Source of the DNA: Betaproteobacteria bacterium
GTDB taxonomy: Bacteria > Pseudomonadota > Gammaproteobacteria > Burkholderiales > Burkholderiaceae_C
Assembly: GCA_025356445.1 (NCBI GenBank)
Contig: JANXSZ010000007.1
Coordinates: forward strand, 62,001 to 126,000
Direction: 5' to 3'
DNA length: 64,000 nucleotides
The position numbers and the translations under genes are program-made. The notes beneath the pieces are model-generated. The model saw only the letters and a program-made list of their open reading frames with translations. It did no database searches and was not told the origin of the DNA. Within the stretch, counting starts at the first letter, position 1. Each line of letters begins with the position of its first letter. Shown here one piece after another: positions 1-9,096 of this stretch.

Positions 1-533
1 CGTTTGACGCCAATCCCAAGCTTGCCGCAGTATCAGGCAAAGTGTTTCGGCCCAAAGACGGTGGTTTTGTTGAAGAATGGACGATTGACGAGCATGTAGC
101 CGGTCAATTCAAACTGTACCGCTGGACCGCATTTTGTGACATTGACGGTTTTGTAGAAGAAGTGCTGTGGGACGGTATTGATGTGCATACAGCTCGCATG
201 AAAGGTTGGCATACCATGAGTTTTGACGACCCGAATGCGAGGCTCATTCACCATCGTCTCATGGGCTCATCAGACAAAAACGTCTATAAAGGGCGACTGC
301 GCTTGGGCAGGGGCATCTACTTTATGGGCTACCACCCTCTGTACGCTTTGGCATCCAGCATTTTTCGAATGCGTGAAAAGCCGTTCATCATTGGTGGAGT
401 GCTTATTATTGTGGGTTATATCAAGGCCGCTGTTCAGCGGGTACCACGTTATGACAACCCAGAGTTCAGAGCCTACTTGCAAAACTGGCAACTGACAAAG
501 CTGAAGGCACGCTTCAAAGGCGAAACACGCTAA
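1..533 (+). CDS. Glycosyltransferase family 2, C-terminal part (cut by window start)
   Basis: The reading frame is open from base 3 to a TAA stop at 531-533, so only the C-terminal ~176 residues are visible. They begin with a 'VSGKVFRPKDGG' stretch, the shape seen around the acceptor side of GT-A fold family 2 enzymes that build exopolysaccharide. An aromatic-rich middle follows, then a hydrophobic segment (FIIGGVLIIVGYIKAAV) and a basic tail ending KARFKGETR. The protein probably transfers a sugar from a nucleotide donor to a lipid-linked oligosaccharide at the inner face of the membrane. A sugar-1-phosphate transferase gene starts 33 bases downstream, which supports an exopolysaccharide role. 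Donor and acceptor cannot be told from this fragment. The family call is moderately firm. Confidence 0.7.
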   Translation, partial: FDANPKLAAVSGKVFRPKDGGFVEEWTIDEHVAGQFKLYRWTAFCDIDGFVEEVLWDGIDVHTARMKGWHTMSFDDPNARLIHHRLMGSSDKNVYKGRLRLGRGIYFMGYHPLYALASSIFRMREKPFIIGGVLIIVGYIKAAVQRVPRYDNPEFRAYLQNWQLTKLKARFKGETR

Positions 534-566
534 ACCACGCACCAGGTTTGCAGAGACAAAATTCGT

Positions 567-1961
567 ATGAAACAACCCACAGGATCAAGCCAAAGCGCAC
601 AACAACATCTGTTGAGCTTATGTACAGGGTTGATCTTTGCTGCGGCTATTGCGCTTTCGCTGTTACTTCTTGTCGCGCTGTATGACAAGGCTCATGTTCA
701 GGAATTCGCCAGTGCCATCTTCGTGAGCGCCCTGGCAGGGTTTGTGGTGTTTTCGCGGCTCGACTTGGTATCTTGGGCTGACCGGATTGACATTTTCACC
801 AGTATTTTTACGCGATGGGCTGTGGTTTACCTGCTGGTCATTTTGAGCGGTTATTTTTCCATGTCGGGAGAACAGTTATCGCGTCTCGTCATGCTCTGGT
901 GGCTCTTCGTCACACCTTTTGTACTGAGTCTCCTTGCGTTGGGCTTGCAGATGATTGCAATCCAGGTCTATTCAACGGGAAGCCGCAGACGCAAAGCTGT
1001 TTTCTTACGCTTCCATGAAGCCGCAGGAACGCTGGCAAAGCGCATGCAGTACGAACCATTGCTGGGTGTTGACCCCATTGGCTACTTTGATTCCGTTGCA
1101 CCCACGGACGATGACGCACCACCGCTACCGTGGTTAGGGAACATGACGGATGCGGTTCTTTATGTCAACAGCCACAAGGTAGATATCGTCTTTTTAGGCT
1201 TGGACATGGCTGAAAGTCCTGCGGTACGCGAACTGATGGAAGCGCTACAAGACTCCACTGTGTCGATTTACTTCATCCCTGACTCCAAGCTGTTTGGAGT
1301 GCCAGGCGTGCAGGTCACGGAAATGGTGGGTGTGCCACTGTTGGTGGTGGCTGAGACGCCGTTTTTAGGCCTCTCCCATGGACTCAAGCGGCTGACAGAT
1401 GTGGTCATTTCATCTATTTTGCTGATTGCGCTGGCACCCGTGCTGTGTGGTGTAGCGGTTGCGGTCAAAATATCTTCCCCAGGCCCGATCATGTTCAGAC
1501 AAAAACGCTACGGGGTTGGCGGCAAGGAAATTGACGTTTACAAGTTTCGCAGCATGCGCATGGCGGCACCTAGCGATCAGGTTAAACAAGCCACACAAAA
1601 TGATGACCGCATCACCCGGGTCGGTCGGTTTATCCGTAAAAGTTCACTGGATGAGCTGCCGCAATTTTTCAACGTACTCCAAGGCAGCATGAGCATCGTG
1701 GGGCCACGGCCCCACGCAGTTCAACACAACGAACTGTACCGAAAGCTGATCCCTGGTTATATGCTGCGGCATAAGGTCAAGCCCGGTATCACAGGCTGGG
1801 CGCAGGTCAACGGTCTGCGGGGAGAAACAGAAACCGTAGACAAAATGCGGCGACGCATTCAGTACGATTTGGTTTATATCAGCCACTGGTCGGTATCGTT
1901 TGACATTCGCATCATTTTGCGAACTGCGCTTTTGGTATTTCGGGACACCAACGCCTACTGA
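567..1961 (+). CDS. Polyprenyl-phosphate sugar-1-phosphate transferase (WcaJ/EpsB type)
   Basis: The 464-residue protein is the expected size for the long two-part initiating transferases. Residues ~15-140 hold four to five hydrophobic segments. The middle is a degenerate nucleotide-binding-like domain. The C-terminal third is the catalytic bacterial sugar transferase domain, with RLTDVVISS, a membrane re-entrant segment, '[12 protein letters not shown]', 'YKFRSMR', '[14 protein letters not shown]', '[10 protein letters not shown]' and '[17 protein letters not shown]'. Known members move a hexose-1-phosphate from a UDP-sugar to undecaprenyl phosphate, the first step of capsule or exopolysaccharide repeat-unit assembly. 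It lies directly downstream of a family 2 glycosyltransferase and faces ugd convergently. The sugar is probably glucose or galactose, but this is inferred from the family only. Confidence 0.92.
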   Translation: MKQPTGSSQSAQQHLLSLCTGLIFAAAIALSLLLLVALYDKAHVQEFASAIFVSALAGFVVFSRLDLVSWADRIDIFTSIFTRWAVVYLLVILSGYFSMSGEQLSRLVMLWWLFVTPFVLSLLALGLQMIAIQVYSTGSRRRKAVFLRFHEAAGTLAKRMQYEPLLGVDPIGYFDSVAPTDDDAPPLPWLGNMTDAVLYVNSHKVDIVFLGLDMAESPAVRELMEALQDSTVSIYFIPDSKLFGVPGVQVTEMVGVPLLVVAETPFLGLSHGLKRLTDVVISSILLIALAPVLCGVAVAVKISSPGPIMFRQKRYGVGGKEIDVYKFRSMRMAAPSDQVKQATQNDDRITRVGRFIRKSSLDELPQFFNVLQGSMSIVGPRPHAVQHNELYRKLIPGYMLRHKVKPGITGWAQVNGLRGETETVDKMRRRIQYDLVYISHWSVSFDIRIILRTALLVFRDTNAY

Positions 1962-1996
1962 ACTGACGTAACACCCCTAACAGGTTTAGGTTTGTA

Positions 1997-3082
1997 TTAT
2001 GTTGGTGCTTTTTCAGTCTTCTGGCGTGACGCCGTCCACTGGCGCAAGCGGATCACGCGCGGATCAGCCGCAAGCGAAGCTTTCGCCCACTTCGCGGTCA
2101 TGGCTGCAGTTGCCAGAATTGCAGGGCGAGATACCGCGCCCTCGCCCAAAGGAATGAGATCTGTCTTGAACCGCATTTTGTAGCCTGCAGTGCCCCGCCC
2201 CAGGTCAATCTCGGTCAAGCCCTCCCGGGCACCTTGCTCGGCTATATTTTTAAGCAAAATCAAACCTGGCTGGTAGTACGCGTAGGCCAAGTCATAAACA
2301 GGAAACCACGAGTGCAGCGTAGCCCCTGCACGCAGGCCAAAGTGGGAGGACACCAGCTTGTCGCCCGCATACAGCGTGCTCAATGCGCCCCTGAAGCCGC
2401 TACCTTGGGTAGAAAGCGCACGCTCCATCAGCTGGCGAATCCAAGGTACGGCAAACGGATCATTCGCAGCGCCCACGGTGCGCGCCCATTGCTCGGATTT
2501 AAGCCTCATCAGTACCTCTAGCACCTGCACGCTACCCTCATGCATCTCGAACCGAAGCTGGCCTTTGTCGCGAGCCAGGCGTGTCATTGATTGACGGATT
2601 GTGGTCAAAATACCGGGTGAACGGGTATTTTGTGCCTCACAAAGCCGCTGCACATATGCGTCCCAGCCTCCCGTCAGCGTCATCACTGGAGACGCACTGT
2701 TGAAGCAAATAAAGGGGGTAAAAACCACCTGCGTCAGTGGCATATGGTTGAAACCAAAGTAAGTGCCGCCACACGCACGCAAGAGCGACGCCACGTCTAT
2801 GTCAAGCCCAGGGTTTGCGATCAATCCGTGGTAATCGTTCAGCCCCTGCCCAACAGGTTTAAGCCGTCCCCAGCTGTCTTTCTCATAAGGGAAAAAACCC
2901 TGCACGCCCCCTTGCGACTCAATAACAGCAACCTTGACTGCACGACCAGCAGCTGCAACCAACTGCGTGAACTCAGGACTGTAGTACGGGCTGCGCAGCG
3001 CCGTATCGTTACCTTGAATTAGCTGCCATGTTTCTACCAATGATGCCCCCAATTCCTGGGCTGCGATCACTGAAATCTTCAT
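1997..3082 (-). CDS. CelD/FemAB-like GNAT acyltransferase of exopolysaccharide cluster
   Basis: This is a 361-residue protein without a signal peptide. The C-terminal half has the BioF2-like/GNAT pattern: '[14 protein letters not shown]', '[16 protein letters not shown]' and '[18 protein letters not shown]'. That last motif is typical of the CelD/BcsL proteins found in cellulose and exopolysaccharide clusters, where they are thought to acylate or aminoacylate a sugar precursor. Its ATG overlaps the ugd stop as ATGA (3079-3082), so it is translationally coupled to the UDP-glucose dehydrogenase. Substrate and acyl donor are unknown. Confidence 0.75.
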   Translation of the reverse strand: MKISVIAAQELGASLVETWQLIQGNDTALRSPYYSPEFTQLVAAAGRAVKVAVIESQGGVQGFFPYEKDSWGRLKPVGQGLNDYHGLIANPGLDIDVASLLRACGGTYFGFNHMPLTQVVFTPFICFNSASPVMTLTGGWDAYVQRLCEAQNTRSPGILTTIRQSMTRLARDKGQLRFEMHEGSVQVLEVLMRLKSEQWARTVGAANDPFAVPWIRQLMERALSTQGSGFRGALSTLYAGDKLVSSHFGLRAGATLHSWFPVYDLAYAYYQPGLILLKNIAEQGAREGLTEIDLGRGTAGYKMRFKTDLIPLGEGAVSRPAILATAAMTAKWAKASLAADPRVIRLRQWTASRQKTEKAPT

Positions 3083-4416
3083 GAGGCATTGCCCCTGCGG
3101 CCAATAGCGTGGTATTCAAATCCGTTGGCATGAACCGCCTTGGGTGCAAACTGGTTACGCCCATCAAAGAGCACAGGGGCTTTCATCAGCTCACGCAGTT
3201 GATCCCAGTCTGGGGTCAAAAATTCGCGCCATTCAGTGACCAAAACCAAAGCATCGGCATCTTTGACCGCAACATAGGCATTGGTAGCAATTTCAAGCCC
3301 TGGTTGGGCACCCAACACCCGGTGCGCCTCGGCACCAGCAACGGGGTCATAGGCCGTTACCTGGGCACCACGCGCCAGTAAATCAGCGATCAAGGTCAAA
3401 CTGGGGGCTTCACGCATATCGTCAGTATTAGGCTTGAACGCCAAGCCCCATACTGCAAATTTCTTGCCGTCCAGACGCTCACCAAAACGCGCTTTAATCT
3501 TGTCAGAGAGTACCGTTTTTTGCCGTTCATTTACCTGCTCAACAGCCATTAAGAGGCTTAAAGGACTGTCGCTGTCGGATGCCGTGCGCGCTAATGCTTT
3601 CACGTCTTTGGGGAAGCACGAGCCACCATAACCGCAACCTGCATACAGAAAACTGAAACCGATTCGCGGGTCTGAACCCATGCCTTTGCGCACGGACTCA
3701 ATGTCCGCATTAAGCCGCTCGGCCAACATCGCCAACTCATTCATAAAGCTGATACGGGTTGCCAGCATGGCGTTAGCAGCGTATTTGGTCAGCTCGGCAC
3801 TGCGGACATCCATCGCCAAAAACCGGTCGCGATTCCGCAAAAAGGGTTCATACAGCGCCCGCATCACCTCCCATGCACGCTCATCGTCTGCACCAACCAC
3901 CACACGGTCTGGGCGCATGAAGTCGGCCACAGCGGCGCCTTCCTTTAAAAACTCAGGGTTAGACACCACTGCGAAATTAGGGGTAGCCCCTCGCAAAGCC
4001 AACTCAGCGTCAATAACTTGGCGAACTTTGTCGCCCGTACCCACGGGTACCGTGCTCTTGTCCACAACCACGGTGAAGGCATCGGGCATATGGCGGCCAA
4101 TATCACGCGCTGCAGCCAGCACATGTGTCAAATCAGCCGATCCATCTTCATCGGGCGGCGTACCTACCGCAATGAACTGCACAGCACCATGCGCGAGCGC
4201 TGCTTTGGCATCGGTCGTGAACTTCAAACGCCCTGCAGCCGCGTTACGGCGCACAATTTCTTCGAGGCCAGGCTCATGGATAGGGATACCTCCAGCGTTC
4301 AAGATTTCAACCTTGCGTGCATCAAGATCAAGACACACCACAAAATTACCCATCTCGGACAGACAAGCGCCCGTTACCAAGCCAACATAACCTGTTCCCA
4401 CCACTGTGATTTTCAT
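3079..4416 (-). CDS. ugd: UDP-glucose 6-dehydrogenase
   Basis: The enzyme oxidises UDP-glucose to UDP-glucuronate with two NAD+, supplying uronic acid for exopolysaccharide. It begins '[16 protein letters not shown]', the NAD-binding Rossmann motif of the family. It then has '[13 protein letters not shown]' with the catalytic-loop glutamate, '[13 protein letters not shown]' with the catalytic cysteine (~residue 260), and the C-terminal UDP-binding '[14 protein letters not shown]'. The start at 4416 is chosen over a frame beginning 18 bases upstream because it gives the conserved N-terminus and has GGGGAA just upstream. The 445-residue length is normal. GDP-mannose dehydrogenase is a less likely alternative. 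The downstream CelD-like gene overlaps its stop by 4 bases. Confidence 0.93.
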   Translation of the reverse strand: MKITVVGTGYVGLVTGACLSEMGNFVVCLDLDARKVEILNAGGIPIHEPGLEEIVRRNAAAGRLKFTTDAKAALAHGAVQFIAVGTPPDEDGSADLTHVLAAARDIGRHMPDAFTVVVDKSTVPVGTGDKVRQVIDAELALRGATPNFAVVSNPEFLKEGAAVADFMRPDRVVVGADDERAWEVMRALYEPFLRNRDRFLAMDVRSAELTKYAANAMLATRISFMNELAMLAERLNADIESVRKGMGSDPRIGFSFLYAGCGYGGSCFPKDVKALARTASDSDSPLSLLMAVEQVNERQKTVLSDKIKARFGERLDGKKFAVWGLAFKPNTDDMREAPSLTLIADLLARGAQVTAYDPVAGAEAHRVLGAQPGLEIATNAYVAVKDADALVLVTEWREFLTPDWDQLRELMKAPVLFDGRNQFAPKAVHANGFEYHAIGRRGNAS

Positions 4417-4563
4417 TAACTTCCCCGTGAACAATCAAAAGTCTATTATCAAAGAAGTACGTACCCTATTGAGCTGGCCGGGTTTTAAATGCTGCCAGTA
4501 AACTCTATCCGCTAACTTCTTGGCAACTTCATCAGTTTTTACCGTTACCGCCACAACAACGCC

Positions 4564-5334
4564 ATGCACAGTCCTCTCACGCGAACCGAAAAACTGTTTG
4601 GCGTTCGATTGAATGCAGTCACTTTTGAAGACGCAATCACACTGCTTTCGCGGCAGGTTAACCTGCGCCCAGCCAAAGTGATCGTCACACCCAATGTAGA
4701 TCACTTCGTTTCCTTGAGTGAAAACCCCGCACTGCGTGAAATTTATGCGAGCGCTGACTTTGCGTTTGCAGATGGAATGCCCGTGGTGTGGGCCAGCCGC
4801 CTCTTGGATAAAGCCCTGCCTGAGCGGGTAACCGGTGCAGATTTGTTTGTGGCTTTTTGCCTGCTGGCACAAGAAAACAGCTGGCGGGTCAATGTTTTGG
4901 GTGGCATGCCTGGCCAAGAAGCCATGCTGCTGGATCGGTTTTCCGTGGTGTACCCAGAACTGCAGGTCAAAATTCTTTGCCCTGGCATGGGCTTTAATCC
5001 ACAATCTGACGAAGCCAAGGCTGCCGCCGAATGGATCAATGCCACCAAGCCAGACTTGGTGTTTGTCTGCTTGGGCTTCCCACGGCAAAGTTTGTGGTCA
5101 CTGGGAAACAGAAAAACACTGGATACTGGCTTGGTTTTTTGTGTGGGCGCAGCTATGGAATTCGCGCTGGGCATCAAAAGTAGAGCGCCTTTGTGGATGC
5201 AACGCCGTGGCCTGGAATGGGTGTGGCGCCTGGGCTCAGAACCAACCAAGCTATGGCGGCGTTACCTTGTGCGAGGCCCCCGTTTTTTGCGACTGGTCTT
5301 GCAGGAGTGGCAAGGAAAACCACGCAGACCATAA
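4564..5334 (+). CDS. WecG/TagA/CpsF family glycosyltransferase
   Basis: This 256-residue protein matches the GT26 family, which adds N-acetylmannosamine(-uronate), glucose or similar sugars to lipid-linked carriers. Diagnostic blocks are 'VTPNVDHF' near residue 40, 'FADGMPVVWASRLL' (catalytic Asp region), 'VNVLGGMPG', 'KPDLVFVCLGFPRQS' (the family's G-x-P-[KR]-Q motif) and 'APLWMQRRGLEWVWRLGSEP' near the C-terminus. It is divergent from ugd across 147 bases and belongs with the exopolysaccharide genes on both sides. The exact sugar is not assignable. The family call is firm. Confidence 0.9.
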   Translation: MHSPLTRTEKLFGVRLNAVTFEDAITLLSRQVNLRPAKVIVTPNVDHFVSLSENPALREIYASADFAFADGMPVVWASRLLDKALPERVTGADLFVAFCLLAQENSWRVNVLGGMPGQEAMLLDRFSVVYPELQVKILCPGMGFNPQSDEAKAAAEWINATKPDLVFVCLGFPRQSLWSLGNRKTLDTGLVFCVGAAMEFALGIKSRAPLWMQRRGLEWVWRLGSEPTKLWRRYLVRGPRFLRLVLQEWQGKPRRP

Positions 5335-5354
5335 CCAAGGCAGTAAATCAAAGC

Positions 5355-5360
5355 TATAAT
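5355..5360 (+). promoter_or_regulatory. Putative -10 box of rpsU
   Basis: A consensus TATAAT lies 20 bases after the wecG-like stop and about 105 bases before the rpsU start. The region 17 bases upstream (near 5332-5337) has no good TTGACA, so this is a -10 call only. It would give the small S21 gene its own transcript with a structured leader. Confidence 0.4.
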
Positions 5361-5379
5361 GTTTGGCTTTACTGGCAAA

Positions 5380-5407
5380 CCCCGACTGCCGATTAATTAT
5401 GTCGGGG
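5380..5407 (+). promoter_or_regulatory. Hairpin in rpsU 5' leader
   Basis: CCCCGAC (5380-5386) and GTCGGGG (5401-5407) form a perfect 7-bp stem with a 14-base AT-rich loop. No T-run follows, so it is not a standard terminator. It sits between the TATAAT and the rpsU start and could be a leader structure for feedback control or mRNA stability. The function is inference. Confidence 0.4.
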
Positions 5408-5465
5408 AACCTCCCGCTCAGGGTTTGATCTTCCCAGAGCACCTATTTCGGAAAAACATTACGTA

Positions 5466-5678
5466 ATGACCACCATCCGTGTTAAAGAAAACGAGCCGTT
5501 TGACGTAGCTCTGCGCCGCTTCAAGCGCACCATTGAAAAATTGGGCTTGCTCACCGACTTGCGTGCACGCGAGTTCTATGAAAAGCCTACCGCTGAGCGT
5601 AAGCGCAAGAAGGCAGCAGCCGTGAAGCGCCATTACAAGCGCGTGCGCAGTATGCAACTGCCCAAGAAATTGTTCTAA
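5466..5678 (+). CDS. rpsU: 30S ribosomal protein S21
   Basis: A 70-residue basic protein beginning '[21 protein letters not shown]', with the lysine/arginine-rich '[18 protein letters not shown]' tail, is diagnostic for S21. S21 sits near the 3' end of 16S rRNA and helps translation initiation. Length is normal. A strong intrinsic terminator follows and yqeY lies next downstream on the same strand, the common rpsU–yqeY pairing. The primase gene dnaG, often third in this block, is not here. Confidence 0.97.
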   Translation: MTTIRVKENEPFDVALRRFKRTIEKLGLLTDLRAREFYEKPTAERKRKKAAAVKRHYKRVRSMQLPKKLF

Positions 5679-5703
5679 GCCCACAAAGCTTTTTTCAGTC
5701 TCG

Positions 5704-5747
5704 AACCCGCGCTTGAGGACGCTCAGCGCGGGTTTTGCTTTTTTTGC
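5704..5747 (+). terminator. Intrinsic terminator after rpsU
   Basis: AACCCGCGC (5704-5712) pairs with GCGCGGGTT (5726-5734). The inner TGAG/CTCA extends the stem around a GACG loop. A T-rich tract follows (TTTTGCTTTTTTTG). It lies 26 bases after the rpsU stop and 60 bases before yqeY, so yqeY probably depends on read-through or its own promoter. Confidence 0.85.
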
Positions 5748-5809
5748 TTTGCTTTTTTGTTTTCATTTGTTAACAACACCCAACACAGCCACTTCACAGG
5801 AGCACCGTT

Positions 5810-6259
5810 ATGTCCCTTAAAGATCAAATCACCGAAGACATGAAAACCGCCATGCGCGCCAAAGACAGCGAGCGCCTGGGCACCATCCGCTTGTTGTTGT
5901 CTGCTTGTAAACAAAAGGAAGTGGACGAACGTGTGGTGCTGGACGACGTGGCTGTGGTCGCCATTGTGGACAAACTCATCAAGCAACGCAAAGATTCCAT
6001 CACAGCGTTTGAGTCTGCCAACCGCCAGGACTTGGCCGACATTGAAGCCCGCGAACTGAAGGTGCTAGAGGTCTACTTGCCCGTACGCCTGACAAGCGAT
6101 GAAATCACCGCCGCCGTTAACGCTATCGTCGCCGACCTGGGCGCCACTGGCCCTGGTGACATGGGCAAAGTGATGGGGGCAGTGAAAGCCCAGCTGTCAG
6201 GCAAGGCCGACATGGGCCTGGTATCCGCAGCAGTCAAAGCTGCTTTAGCCCCCAAATAA
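5810..6259 (+). CDS. yqeY: GatB/YqeY domain protein
   Basis: The 149-residue protein is full length for stand-alone YqeY. It starts 'MSLKDQITEDMKTAMRAKD' after a good Shine-Dalgarno (ACAGGAGCACC). It carries the family's 'RLGTIRLLLSA' and 'LKVLEVYLPVRLTSDEI' helices and the small C-terminal 'GPGDMGKVMGAV' subdomain. The fold equals the tRNA-binding tail of GatB. A role in tRNA-dependent amidation or in tRNA binding is suggested for the family but not shown. It follows rpsU on the same strand and converges on pmbA. Confidence 0.92.
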   Translation: MSLKDQITEDMKTAMRAKDSERLGTIRLLLSACKQKEVDERVVLDDVAVVAIVDKLIKQRKDSITAFESANRQDLADIEARELKVLEVYLPVRLTSDEITAAVNAIVADLGATGPGDMGKVMGAVKAQLSGKADMGLVSAAVKAALAPK

Positions 6260-6284
6260 CCCCGCCACAGGGGCTTACAACTGC

Positions 6285-7697
6285 TTAAGAGCCTGCCACC
6301 TTCATCCGGTTAACCAAGATGGAACCCACGGTCTTGGCACCATAGTTGTAAGCATCGGCACCCACGGCCTCAATCCCCATCAGCATGGTTTTGAGGTTGC
6401 CCGCGATGGTGATCTCATGGACAGGAAATGCAATTTCACCGTTCTCGACCCAGAATCCGCTGGCACCGCGTGAGTAGTCACCCGTCACGTAGTTCACGCC
6501 CTGCCCCATCAGCTCGATCACAAAAAGCCCCGTGCCCAGCTTTTTGAGCATGGCATCCAAATCATCGCCTTTGCGGGTACGGCTAGAAGACAACACCAGG
6601 TTATGCGAGCCACCGGCATTACCTGTGGTTTTCATCCCCAGCTTGCGAGCGCTGTAGGTACTCAAAAAATAGCCTTCACACACCCCCGCCTTCACCACCT
6701 GACGAGCATGGGTCTGCACGCCCTCTTCATCAAACGGCGAGCTGCCTTTGCCGCGCAACACATTCGGGTCTTCGCTGATGTTGATGTGCTTGGGCAGCAC
6801 ACGCTTACCTAGAGAATCCAGCAAGAAGCTACTTTTGCGGTACAACGCCCCACCACTGGTAGCCTGCACATAAGCCCCCAGCAACCCGGCGGCTACCGGC
6901 GACTCAAACAGCACCGGGCATTCGGTTGTTGGAATCTTGCGCGATTTGAGACGGCTTAACGCCCGCTCAGCAGCGTAGCGCCCCACCGCTTGCGCACTGG
7001 CCAACTCTGCGGCATCGCGCATCGAGCTGTACCAGGCATCACGCTGCATGTTCGCACCTTTACCGGCAATCGGCGCCACCGAGATACTGTGACGTGAACT
7101 GGCATAGCCACCACGAAAACCATGGGTATGTGCGCTGAAGAAATGACTTTGTTGCGCTGAAACGCCTGCGCCTTCGCTGTTGGTGATGCGCTTGCTGGTA
7201 GACAGCGCCGCCGCTTCGCATTCCAAGGCCAACACCGCAGCTTGCGCACTGTCAATCGCCCAAGGATGGAACAAATCCAGCTCAGGCTGCACCTTGGCAA
7301 TATCCGCTTCATCAGGCAAGCCTGCCATCGGATCTTCAGCCGTGAACCGGGCAATGTCGTAAGCGGCCTGCACGGTTTGCATGATGGCTGTGCGCGAGAA
7401 ATCCGAGGTACTGGCGTTACCGCGTTTTTTACCAACGTAGACAGTGACACCAAGGGACTTGTCTCGGTTGCGCTCCACGTTTTCCAGCTCACCCAAACGG
7501 GCAGACACGCTCAAACCACAGCCCTCGGAGGCTTCGGCACCCGCATCTGTGGCACCTATTTTCTTGGCGTGTTTGAGGGCTGTGTCCACCAAGTCTTCAA
7601 AGTGAGCTCGGCTGTATTGGAAGCCACTTTGGGGCGTTTTTGCAGTTGCTTTAGCAGAGGCTTTAGCGGCAGTTGGGGGTGTTTTCAAAGTATTCAT
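6285..7697 (-). CDS. pmbA: Metalloprotease PmbA/TldE
   Basis: The 470-residue protein belongs to the TldD/TldE(PmbA) family. Known pairs act as heterodimeric zinc peptidases that mature modified peptides and degrade the CcdA antitoxin. It has a lysine/alanine-rich N-terminal tail, the 'GVTVYVGKKRGNASTSDFS' central block and the conserved C-terminus 'SRGASGFWVENGEIAFPVHEITIAGNL'. The HExxxH zinc motif belongs to the TldD partner, which is not in this window. It is divergent from yjgA, and an inverted repeat covers its start codon. A ccdA homologue lies 55 kb away in the window. Confidence 0.93.
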   Translation of the reverse strand: MNTLKTPPTAAKASAKATAKTPQSGFQYSRAHFEDLVDTALKHAKKIGATDAGAEASEGCGLSVSARLGELENVERNRDKSLGVTVYVGKKRGNASTSDFSRTAIMQTVQAAYDIARFTAEDPMAGLPDEADIAKVQPELDLFHPWAIDSAQAAVLALECEAAALSTSKRITNSEGAGVSAQQSHFFSAHTHGFRGGYASSRHSISVAPIAGKGANMQRDAWYSSMRDAAELASAQAVGRYAAERALSRLKSRKIPTTECPVLFESPVAAGLLGAYVQATSGGALYRKSSFLLDSLGKRVLPKHINISEDPNVLRGKGSSPFDEEGVQTHARQVVKAGVCEGYFLSTYSARKLGMKTTGNAGGSHNLVLSSSRTRKGDDLDAMLKKLGTGLFVIELMGQGVNYVTGDYSRGASGFWVENGEIAFPVHEITIAGNLKTMLMGIEAVGADAYNYGAKTVGSILVNRMKVAGS

Positions 7698-7714
7698 AGC
7701 GACAGCTATGATAC
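7690..7714. repeat. Inverted repeat over the pmbA start codon
   Basis: CATAGC (7695-7700) and GCTATG (7705-7710) form a stem with a GACA loop, flanked by GTA/TAC arms. The pmbA initiation codon (complement of CAT at 7695-7697) lies in one arm. The arms resemble the 'ATAGCT' core of small repeats elsewhere in the window. It could hold the pmbA start in a hairpin, but this is inference. Confidence 0.45.
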
Positions 7715-7774
7715 TTGCCGCACTTACAGACGATTTCTCGTCAGTTCTATTCTCCTTCTACCTCCCCCGTCACC

Positions 7775-8467
7775 ATGCCGCGCAAAATCAAAAAGGGCTA
7801 TTACGTCCAAGGAAAATTCGTTGCTGAAGGCAGCGAACTCGACTTGGAATACAAAGCCGAACTCAAAGGTACCACTGCCGCCACCCGCACTGACCTGAAG
7901 CGCGAAAGCACCGAACTGCAAACCTTGGGTGAAGCGTTGATAGGCCTACGCAAAGGGCTGATGATGCCCTTGAACCTCCCCGAGCAGCTGATAGGGGCCT
8001 TGGCGGAAGCCAAGCGCATCACCAACTTTGAAGGCAAACGCCGTCAAATGCAGTACATCGGCAAGCTGATGCGCAAACTGCAACTGGCACAGCCCGAAAG
8101 CCTGGACGCCATCCGCGCCGCCTTGGTAGAACAGCACAGCGGCTCAGCCGCCAGCGCGTTGTCTCTGCACCAAGCGGAGCAATGGCGCAACGACCTGATT
8201 GCCAAAGACGAACGCTTTGGCGACTGGGTAACGGCGTACCCCAACACAGACACCCAACAGCTGCGCGCCCTGATTCGCCAAGCCCGCAAAGACGCAGAAG
8301 CGAAACCCGTCATTGCCGATGTGCCCAGCGCTACGCCCGAAGCATCAGCCGCCGTGGCGACCACCACACCGCCACCAGCGCCCCGCCATGGCCGTGCCTA
8401 CAAAGAAATTTTCCAGCTGGTACGCGAACAGCTGACCCAGGAGACAGGCGATGACGAAACCGCATGA
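7775..8467 (+). CDS. yjgA: Ribosome biogenesis factor YjgA/DarP (DUF615)
   Basis: The start at 7775 is chosen over one 60 bases upstream because it gives 'MPRKIKKGYYVQGKFV', the usual basic N-terminus. The body has the all-alpha DUF615 signature 'ESTELQTLGEALIGL', 'KRITNFEGKRRQMQYIGKLMR' and 'HQAEQWRNDLIAKDERF'. Known members associate with late 50S precursors and help peptidyl-transferase-centre assembly. The 230-residue length includes a low-complexity Ala/Pro C-terminal segment before a final helix. No clear Shine-Dalgarno is visible. Its 3' end overlaps mog by 17 bases. Confidence 0.9.
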   Translation: MPRKIKKGYYVQGKFVAEGSELDLEYKAELKGTTAATRTDLKRESTELQTLGEALIGLRKGLMMPLNLPEQLIGALAEAKRITNFEGKRRQMQYIGKLMRKLQLAQPESLDAIRAALVEQHSGSAASALSLHQAEQWRNDLIAKDERFGDWVTAYPNTDTQQLRALIRQARKDAEAKPVIADVPSATPEASAAVATTTPPPAPRHGRAYKEIFQLVREQLTQETGDDETA

Positions 8468-9038
8468 CGCCCTCAAAATCGGCATTATCTCCATCAGCGA
8501 CCGTGCTTCCACCGGTGTTTACGAAGACAAAGGCTTGCCTGCACTGAAAGACTGGCTGAGCCGTGCGCTGAAGAACCCCATCAAATTTGAAGAACGGCTG
8601 ATTCCTGACGAGCAAGCAAATATCAGCGCCAGCCTGATCGGCTTGGTGGATGCGGGTTGTGCTTTGGTGCTCACCACTGGTGGCACAGGCCCCGCACTGC
8701 GCGATGTAACGCCAGAAGCCACCCTGGCCGTCGCGGACAAGACCATGCCGGGCTTTGGCGAGCAAATGCGGCAAATCAGCCTGAAATTCGTCCCAACAGC
8801 CATCCTCTCGCGCCAAGTCGCGGTGATTCGCGGGCAATGCCTCATCATCAACCTGCCCGGCCAACCCAAGGCCATCGCAGAAACACTGGAAGGCTTACGC
8901 GATGCAACAGGCCAATCGTTGGTGCCCGGCATCTTTGCCGCAGTGCCTTACTGCATTGATTTGATCGGTGGGCCGTACATGGAAACCGATGACACGGTGT
9001 GCAAGGCATTCAGGCCAAAATCGGCCATACGTGCTTGA
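8451..9038 (+). CDS. mog: Molybdopterin adenylyltransferase
   Basis: The enzyme activates molybdopterin with ATP to MPT-AMP before molybdate insertion. The sequence shows 'KIGIISISDRASTGVYEDKG' at the N-terminus, 'CALVLTTGGTGPALRDVTPEAT' (the MoCF signature TTGGTG) and 'RQVAVIRGQCLIINLPGQPKAI' near residue 130. Length (195) is normal. It starts inside the last codons of yjgA, and an AGGAGA site (8439-8444) precedes the ATG, so the pair is translationally linked. Confidence 0.94.
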   Translation: MTKPHDALKIGIISISDRASTGVYEDKGLPALKDWLSRALKNPIKFEERLIPDEQANISASLIGLVDAGCALVLTTGGTGPALRDVTPEATLAVADKTMPGFGEQMRQISLKFVPTAILSRQVAVIRGQCLIINLPGQPKAIAETLEGLRDATGQSLVPGIFAAVPYCIDLIGGPYMETDDTVCKAFRPKSAIRA

Positions 9039-9040
9039 TA

Positions 9041-9079
9041 GATGGGCGTAGCTAGCTACTGTTTTTATAGCTAGCCATC
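9041..9079. repeat. TATAGCT-type small dyad repeat between mog and cysE
   Basis: GCTAGCTA (9051-9058) and TAGCTAGC (9068-9075) form a perfect 8-bp stem around a T-rich 9-base loop. The 'GTTTTTATAGCTA' core is shared with 25685-25697. It sits between convergent genes and may also act as a bidirectional terminator. I recall similar small elements in Comamonadaceae; this was not checked. Confidence 0.55.
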
Positions 9080-9096
9080 TGCTTAACTGGCCAACC

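Noticed and set aside
4435-5088. 217-codon open frame opposite the WecG-like gene
   Set aside because: No start signal or family pattern; the plus-strand gene has the GT26 signature.
6260-6273. CCCC/GGGG hairpin between yqeY and pmbA as terminator
   Set aside because: The stem is only four pairs with no T-run.
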